DNA from: Actinomadura syzygii
GTDB taxonomy: Bacteria; Actinomycetota; Actinomycetes; Streptosporangiales; Streptosporangiaceae
Assembly: GCF_008085905.1 (NCBI RefSeq)
Contig: NZ_VSFF01000006.1
Span: 372,001-436,000, forward strand
Length of the DNA stretch: 64,000 bases
Direction: 5' to 3'
Made by a program: the position numbers and the translations under genes. How positions within the stretch are numbered: the first letter of the stretch is position 1; each line of letters begins with the position of its first letter. The notes beneath the pieces are model-generated. The model saw only the letters and a list, made by a program, of their open reading frames with translations, made no database searches and had not been told where the DNA came from. Of this stretch, positions 59,469 through 64,000 are shown piece by piece.

Positions 59469-60415
59469 CCGCGTTGCTCTCCTTGGAAGGGCTGACGAAG
59501 ACGTTTCAGACTCGGCGCGGGAGTGTCCGTGCGGTGGACGGGCTCGACCTGGAGGTGCGCTCCGGCGAGACCCTCGGGCTCGTCGGCGAGTCGGGCTGCG
59601 GGAAGTCGACGACCGGACGGATGCTCGTCCGGCTGCTCGACCCGACGTCCGGCCGCATCACCTTCGACGGCACGGACATCACCGCGCTCCCCCAGCGGCG
59701 CATGCGCCCGCTCCGCAGCGAATTGCAGATCGTGTTCCAGGACCCGTACTCGTCACTGAACCCGCGGCAGACGGTCGCGTCGATCGTCGGGGCGCCGCTG
59801 CGGGTGCAGGGCGTCCCGGTGGCGGAGGCGCACGCCCGCGTGCGGGAGATGCTGGGCCTCGTCGGCCTGGACGCCGAGCACGCCGGACGCTACCCGCACG
59901 AGTTCTCCGGCGGGCAGGCGCAGCGCATCGGGATCGCCCGCGCGCTCGTGACCCGGCCGCGCCTCGTCGTCGCGGACGAGCCGGTGTCGGCGCTCGACGT
60001 CTCGATCCAGGCCCAGATCGTCAACCTGCTGTCCGGGCTGCGCCGGGAACTGGACCTGGCGCTCGTGCTGATCGCGCACGACCTGGCCGTCGTCCGGCAC
60101 GTGTGCGCGCGGGTCGCGGTGATGTACCTCGGCCGGATCGTCGAGATCGGCGACCGGGACGCGATCTACGACGCGCCCGCGCACCCGTACACGCGGGCGC
60201 TGCTGTCCGCGATCCCGCTGCCCGACCCGGTGGCCGAGCGGGCGCGGGAGCGGATCGTGCTGCGCGGCGACCCGCCGAGCCCGGCGTCGCCGCCGTCCGG
60301 CTGCCCGTTCCATCCGCGCTGCCACAAGGCGGAGTCGCGGTGCCGGGTGGAGCGTCCCGTCCTTTCGCGGGTCGCCGGACGCGAAGTCGCCTGCCATTTC
60401 CCTGAAACCTCCTGA
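59465..60415 (+). CDS. Peptide ABC transporter ATPase (DppF/OppF type)
   Basis: A 316-residue ATPase with Walker A GESGCGKST, Q-loop FQDPYSSLNPRQ, signature FSGGQAQRIG, Walker B LVVADEPVSALDVS and C-terminal Cys cluster [15 protein letters not shown]. It forms the ATPase heterodimer with the preceding protein. ATG 59465 overlaps by four bases. A strong terminator follows its stop. Confidence 0.94.
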   Translation: MTALLSLEGLTKTFQTRRGSVRAVDGLDLEVRSGETLGLVGESGCGKSTTGRMLVRLLDPTSGRITFDGTDITALPQRRMRPLRSELQIVFQDPYSSLNPRQTVASIVGAPLRVQGVPVAEAHARVREMLGLVGLDAEHAGRYPHEFSGGQAQRIGIARALVTRPRLVVADEPVSALDVSIQAQIVNLLSGLRRELDLALVLIAHDLAVVRHVCARVAVMYLGRIVEIGDRDAIYDAPAHPYTRALLSAIPLPDPVAERARERIVLRGDPPSPASPPSGCPFHPRCHKAESRCRVERPVLSRVAGREVACHFPETS

Positions 60416-60432
60416 GTTCCGGACGAGAAAGG

Positions 60433-60464
60433 GCCGGGATCGGGCTGCGGGGCCCGATCCCGGC
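60433..60464. terminator. Bidirectional terminator between importer operon and collagenase gene
   Basis: A 13-bp perfect stem GCCGGGATCGGGC/GCCCGATCCCGGC with a six-base loop is followed by TTTCTTTC on the plus strand and CCTTTCTC on the minus strand, serving both convergent genes. Confidence 0.85.
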
Positions 60465-60496
60465 TTTCTTTCACGCAGGGTCACACAAGGCCGGAA

Positions 60497-63049
60497 TCAG
60501 TACTCGACCTTTACCGAAGCTCCGTTGAAAGCCTCCTTTCCGTACATGCTGATGTAGTTGTAACCGGCCGGCGGGCTGCTGACCGTCAGGGTCTCCGCGT
60601 TGCCCGCGTTCATGGATCGCTGGCCGTAGGACGTCGGCGTCGCCCACGTGCTGCCGTTGTAGTAGAGGTCGGCGTCGCCGGTTCCGCCGGACGAGGTGAT
60701 GGTGATCGACCGCGTCCCGGACGGGATGTAGATGTACAGGTAGTACGTGCCGCCCTTCGCGGCGGAGAGGTTGCTCCGCTGGCAGTTCCGGTCGAGCTGC
60801 CTGGTGTCGGAGCCGGTGCACTCCTTCGTCCCGCCGCCGCCTCCGGCGGACACCGAGACCTGCTGCGTCACGGTGTCGGTGCCACCGGCGTTGTCGGTGA
60901 CGGTGAGGGACACGGTGTAGTTGCCGTCCGCGCCATAGGTGTGGGACGGGTTGGCCGACGTCGACGTGGTGCCGTCGCCGAAGTCCCAGCGGCGGGACGC
61001 GATCGTCCCGTCGGAGTCGGTGGACTGGTCGGTGAACGCGACCGCCAGGCCGTTCGCCTGGTAGCCGAACCGGGCGACGGGCGCCTGGTTGCCGCCACCG
61101 CCGCCGCCCGCGCAGGCGCCGGCGGCGCAGGCGGCGAGCCACGTCCACCAGTCGCTGTCGTAGCGGCTGCCGATGGTGCTGGTCAGGTACGTCCGGGCGG
61201 CGTTCCAGTTGCCGGTCCGGTAGTAGCCGAGAACGGTGGAGATGTCGCCGGGGTGCTTCTCGAACATGTACCGGACGGCGAGGTATCCCCAGTAGTAGAT
61301 GCGCGTCGTGTCATGGCTGTACGTCGTGTTGAAAAGGGTGCTTAGCGCGTACGTCCGCCGGGCGGCCTCGGCGATGGCCGAGTCGTTGTTGACCTTCCGG
61401 TAGGAGTAGGAGACGTACTCGGCGAAGCCCTCGATCCACCAGATGGTCGGCGTGGTGACATTGGCGTTGAAGTCGCCGTACATGTCGAACCGGCCGTCGA
61501 GGTAGTGGGTGTACTCGTGGTTGAGGTTCCAGATCTGGAACGTCGGACGCACCCATTCGGCCTCGTAGGCGATGAACCTCGGCTGGTTCCCCGACGCGGC
61601 CGGGTCGCCCTCCAGGTACATTCCGCCGTTGTTGGTGTCGATGCCGAACATCGCACCGGCGTACGTCTGGTAGTCCGTACTGGAATCGAAGACGCAGACC
61701 TCGATCGTGGTGTTGTTGTCGTTCGCGACCGGCCGGTTGCCGTCCTTCACCAGGCCGTGGAAGTAGGCGTCCTGGTTCAGCAGGCTCGCGCACGAGTCGG
61801 ACAACTGCGCCGCCGTCATGTCCTGCGCCCGGATCCGGATGCTGGAACTGCACGTGTGGTTGATGGTCAGCACGTTCTGCGCCAACCGCTGCTGGAGGTT
61901 GCACGTGTCGTAGTAGGTGCAGTTCGCCTTGTCGTAGAAGTCGGTCATCTCAGCGATGCCGACCCACAGCGGAGCCGTCTTCCCGGTCATGGCGCTCTGC
62001 CCGAGAAGGCCCTTGGCCTGCGGCCTCACCTTCGCCTGGAGCGGCGAGTGCTGGAGGAAGCGGGCCATTTCGCGGCCGGCGTTGGAGACGAGGTAGCTGC
62101 GGTCCGTTCCGAGCAGGGAGAGGTGTCCGGACGCGAACGAGTTGAGCGTGTCCAGGAGACTCGGATCGGACTGCACAGCGGACACGAACTCCGGCACCTG
62201 GTGGCCGCGGAACAGGATCGTGTATACGTTGTTGACCGCGTTGAGCATCCACCAGTAGGCGTCGTAGGAGCTGTTGTATCCGGTCAGCATCCGCTTGATG
62301 ACGTAGATGTACCGGGCGTTCTCCTGGGCGCTGTCGACCAGCGTGACCGCCTCGGCGAGCACCTCGCCGTTGGCGTCGCTGACCGTCGACGACCTGGAGT
62401 TTCCGAAGTAGGCGTCCAGCCCCGACTGGATCGCCGTCTTCAACGACGCGCCATAAGCGCCCACGTCGGTCGGGTAGTACCACTGCACGTAATACCCGGC
62501 GCGCAGGTAAAGGACGAGCTGAGCGGTACCCGTGGTGTTGTCGCCCGGGTAGTAGAGGCCGTTGTCGCGCAGCGCGTACGCGACCGTCGACATCTGGGAT
62601 TCGCGGAAGGCGTAGTAGGCGTCGCCTCCGGTCAGGCTGAACAGCGTGTTGACGCAGTCCGTCGTGCTGCTTTTGATCTGCTGCACGAGCGCGCTTCCGG
62701 AACGGCTGGTGAAGTCGCTCGGACTGCACGCCGCCGCCGCTTTCGCCTTCGGCGCGCCCTTCGGGGCCTGCTTCATGGAAGGCCGCTGCCGTTCCGCGGA
62801 TTTCCGCGGCTTGTCCGGACGGCTCTTCAGCGCGTCGTCCGTGGCGGGGAGCGGCGGCCGGTCCTTGACCGGGAGCGGCGACTTCCGCAGGTGCCCGCTC
62901 GCGTCGTCTCCGGTGCGGGCCGTGACGGGGTGCGGGCGGGGCGTGGGAGCCGCGTTGGCGGGGTTGGCGGGCGAGACCATGAAGCTGATCCCAAGCACAA
63001 GGACCAGCGACGCCCGCAGGCATCTGATCGAGGTATGTCTTTTTCTCAC
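60497..63049 (-). CDS. Secreted collagenase (peptidase M9) with PKD and PPC domains
   Basis: An 850-residue exported protease. The signal peptide (LRASLVLVLGISFMVSPANP) is followed by a Pro/Lys-rich segment to about 105, the M9 activator domain (110-380) and the catalytic domain (to 650). The zinc motif is HEYTH at 511-515 with the third-ligand Glu in WWIEGFAEY (537-545). A Gly linker leads to a PKD domain (655-735, RRWDFGDGTTS and SHTYGADGNYTV) and a pre-peptidase C-terminal domain (745-850), both collagen-binding in clostridial homologues. A possible promoter, TTGCAT with TATGGG, lies upstream on this strand near 63200-63225. Confidence 0.93.
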   Translation of the reverse strand: MRKRHTSIRCLRASLVLVLGISFMVSPANPANAAPTPRPHPVTARTGDDASGHLRKSPLPVKDRPPLPATDDALKSRPDKPRKSAERQRPSMKQAPKGAPKAKAAAACSPSDFTSRSGSALVQQIKSSTTDCVNTLFSLTGGDAYYAFRESQMSTVAYALRDNGLYYPGDNTTGTAQLVLYLRAGYYVQWYYPTDVGAYGASLKTAIQSGLDAYFGNSRSSTVSDANGEVLAEAVTLVDSAQENARYIYVIKRMLTGYNSSYDAYWWMLNAVNNVYTILFRGHQVPEFVSAVQSDPSLLDTLNSFASGHLSLLGTDRSYLVSNAGREMARFLQHSPLQAKVRPQAKGLLGQSAMTGKTAPLWVGIAEMTDFYDKANCTYYDTCNLQQRLAQNVLTINHTCSSSIRIRAQDMTAAQLSDSCASLLNQDAYFHGLVKDGNRPVANDNNTTIEVCVFDSSTDYQTYAGAMFGIDTNNGGMYLEGDPAASGNQPRFIAYEAEWVRPTFQIWNLNHEYTHYLDGRFDMYGDFNANVTTPTIWWIEGFAEYVSYSYRKVNNDSAIAEAARRTYALSTLFNTTYSHDTTRIYYWGYLAVRYMFEKHPGDISTVLGYYRTGNWNAARTYLTSTIGSRYDSDWWTWLAACAAGACAGGGGGGNQAPVARFGYQANGLAVAFTDQSTDSDGTIASRRWDFGDGTTSTSANPSHTYGADGNYTVSLTVTDNAGGTDTVTQQVSVSAGGGGGTKECTGSDTRQLDRNCQRSNLSAAKGGTYYLYIYIPSGTRSITITSSGGTGDADLYYNGSTWATPTSYGQRSMNAGNAETLTVSSPPAGYNYISMYGKEAFNGASVKVEY

Positions 63050-63272
63050 GGGGGGTTCCTCCGGGGCATCCCGGCGAGGCCGGGATGGGATTCCGATGGC
63101 TCGTGGACGAAAAGGCGCCGCCGGCCTCCAACTCCCGACGGTCTAGGCGATCTCTGCGCCCGCAGTGTGAGCGCCCCGTCCTCCCGGCGGTCATACGCCG
63201 CCCCATACATCTCCGTTATGCAAGAACCCCGAGTCCGCGGCCGCGTGCTTTGGCGGTGAGCGTCCCCGCCGT

Positions 63273-64000
63273 TCAGTCGCGGGCGCGGGACTCGATGCCG
63301 AAGGTCAGTTCGACGTTCTGCTCGTCCAGGTTCCACCGGCCTTCGCTGTACGCCTGGTTGCTGATCCAGAACACCATGACGCGCTGGTCGGGGAACCGCG
63401 CGAACTCGCCGAACGACCAGTCGTTCCCGCCGTCGTGCTCCACGAGCCACCGATCACGAGCGTGGACGACGCCCCAGCCATATCCGTAGTACGCCTTGAG
63501 GCCGTCGCGTTCTCCGACGTAGACATGCGGCTTGAACATCTTGCGCTTGGCGCCGTCCGAAAGGACGCCGGTGCCTTCGAGGGCCCGATGCCAGAGGAAC
63601 ATGTCGCGCGGCGTCGACAGCACACCACCATTCCCGCGCAGGTACCAGTAGGGCCCGTCGGACGCCCACGGGTGCTCGTTCGGCCGTCCCTGCGACCGTC
63701 CGTGCTCGTCGTATTCGACCGCGATGTCGTCGCGCTTCCAGCGCGGCAGGACGTATCCGGTTCGCGTCATCCCGGCAGGCGCGAACAGGTTCGTCGCCAA
63801 GTAGCGCTCGTAGCCGACGCCCGAGACCTTCTCCACGATCGCGGCCAGAACACTGAATCCCAGGTTGGAGTAATGGAATTCGGAGCCTGGCGCCGACTGG
63901 AGCTTCGACCGGAGCGCCACTTTCAGCATCCCGTCGCGCGAGACCGGCTCGTAGTCGTCGCCGCCCTGCTCGTCGTCCAGCCCGGACGTGTGCGTCAGCA
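63273..64000 (-). CDS. Serine hydrolase, beta-lactamase/class C fold (5' end outside window)
   Basis: The reading frame is open to the right edge, so the first part is missing; the ATG at 63929 is internal. Visible codons begin LTHTSGLDDEQ, the usual block after the SxxK nucleophile, which lies beyond the window. The Tyr-x-Asn motif is YSNLG. HDGG occupies the third-motif position (KTG in lactamases). YGYGWGVV and NGGVLSTPRDMFLW are typical of the class C/esterase family EstB-AmpC group. It may be a D-aminopeptidase, esterase or penicillin-binding-type enzyme; resistance cannot be claimed. Confidence 0.88.
   Translation of the reverse strand, partial: LTHTSGLDDEQGGDDYEPVSRDGMLKVALRSKLQSAPGSEFHYSNLGFSVLAAIVEKVSGVGYERYLATNLFAPAGMTRTGYVLPRWKRDDIAVEYDEHGRSQGRPNEHPWASDGPYWYLRGNGGVLSTPRDMFLWHRALEGTGVLSDGAKRKMFKPHVYVGERDGLKAYYGYGWGVVHARDRWLVEHDGGNDWSFGEFARFPDQRVMVFWISNQAYSEGRWNLDEQNVELTFGIESRARD

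Noticed and set aside
63273-64000. Antibiotic-resistance beta-lactamase
   Set aside because: Third motif is HDGG rather than KTG and the nucleophile is outside the window; esterase or peptidase functions are as likely.

Overview
The window is a 64-kb piece of a very GC-rich actinomycete chromosome. Signs of this are near-universal G/C third codon positions, many GTG starts and 4-base ATGA/GTGA gene overlaps. Gene families also fit: FCD-type GntR, many TetR, DUF6153, DUF7144, a lasso peptide cluster of actinobacterial order, and probable leaderless starts. A filamentous actinomycete of the Actinomadura/Streptosporangiales kind is a reasonable guess, but no rRNA or other phylogenetic marker is present to prove it. 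No phage, insertion sequence, tRNA or CRISPR array was seen.

Bases 1-18741 hold what looks like a dispersed catabolic regulon. A five-gene, fully overlapping operon (2041-7004) encodes two HsaA-like flavin-dependent hydroxylases, one HsaC/BphC-like extradiol dioxygenase and two HsaD/MhpC-like C-C hydrolases. Divergent to it run a PEP-mutase/isocitrate-lyase family gene and an FAD dehydrogenase. Further right are a branched-chain (Liv-type) ABC importer with a fused LivM-LivG protein (11918-16659), two overlapping TetR genes (16851-18112) and the flavin reductase the hydroxylases need (18226-18741). All three promoter regions carry the same 16-bp palindrome, consensus TGTAGYGATCRCTACA, six copies in total, which ties the blocks into one candidate regulon. 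Bases 7013-11596 interrupt it with a RelE-like toxin/antitoxin pair, a VOC-ArsR-SRPBCC operon with its own paired operator, and an APC permease plus DUF1989 protein.

Bases 18.8-31.9 kb carry a secreted isoaspartyl peptidase/asparaginase, two TerD proteins (one with a degenerate FtsK-like C-terminus), a conserved unknown protein, a secreted peptidoglycan-recognition amidase, a His/Met-rich DUF305/DUF6153 pair, an MMPL-histidine kinase-response regulator operon and a divergent MFS exporter. Bases 32.0-38.7 kb hold a giant 1244-residue MnxG-like multicopper oxidase facing a minimal lasso peptide cluster (precursor, cyclase, fused RRE-protease) without a transporter. A ROK repressor follows.

Bases 40.3-44.6 kb contain the most unusual operon: a NACHT NTPase with C-terminal leucine-rich repeats, a small repeat-containing protein and a glucokinase, joined by 4-base overlaps. 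Bases 44.8-51.8 kb are mostly regulators and one ABC exporter. Bases 51.9-63.0 kb look like a collagen or protein-scavenging module: a secreted S1 protease, a Pro-specific aminopeptidase, a dipeptide/oligopeptide ABC importer and a secreted M9 collagenase. A 15-bp AT-rich motif recurs at the promoters of the protease, the importer and one GntR gene. The window ends inside a beta-lactamase-fold serine hydrolase gene.
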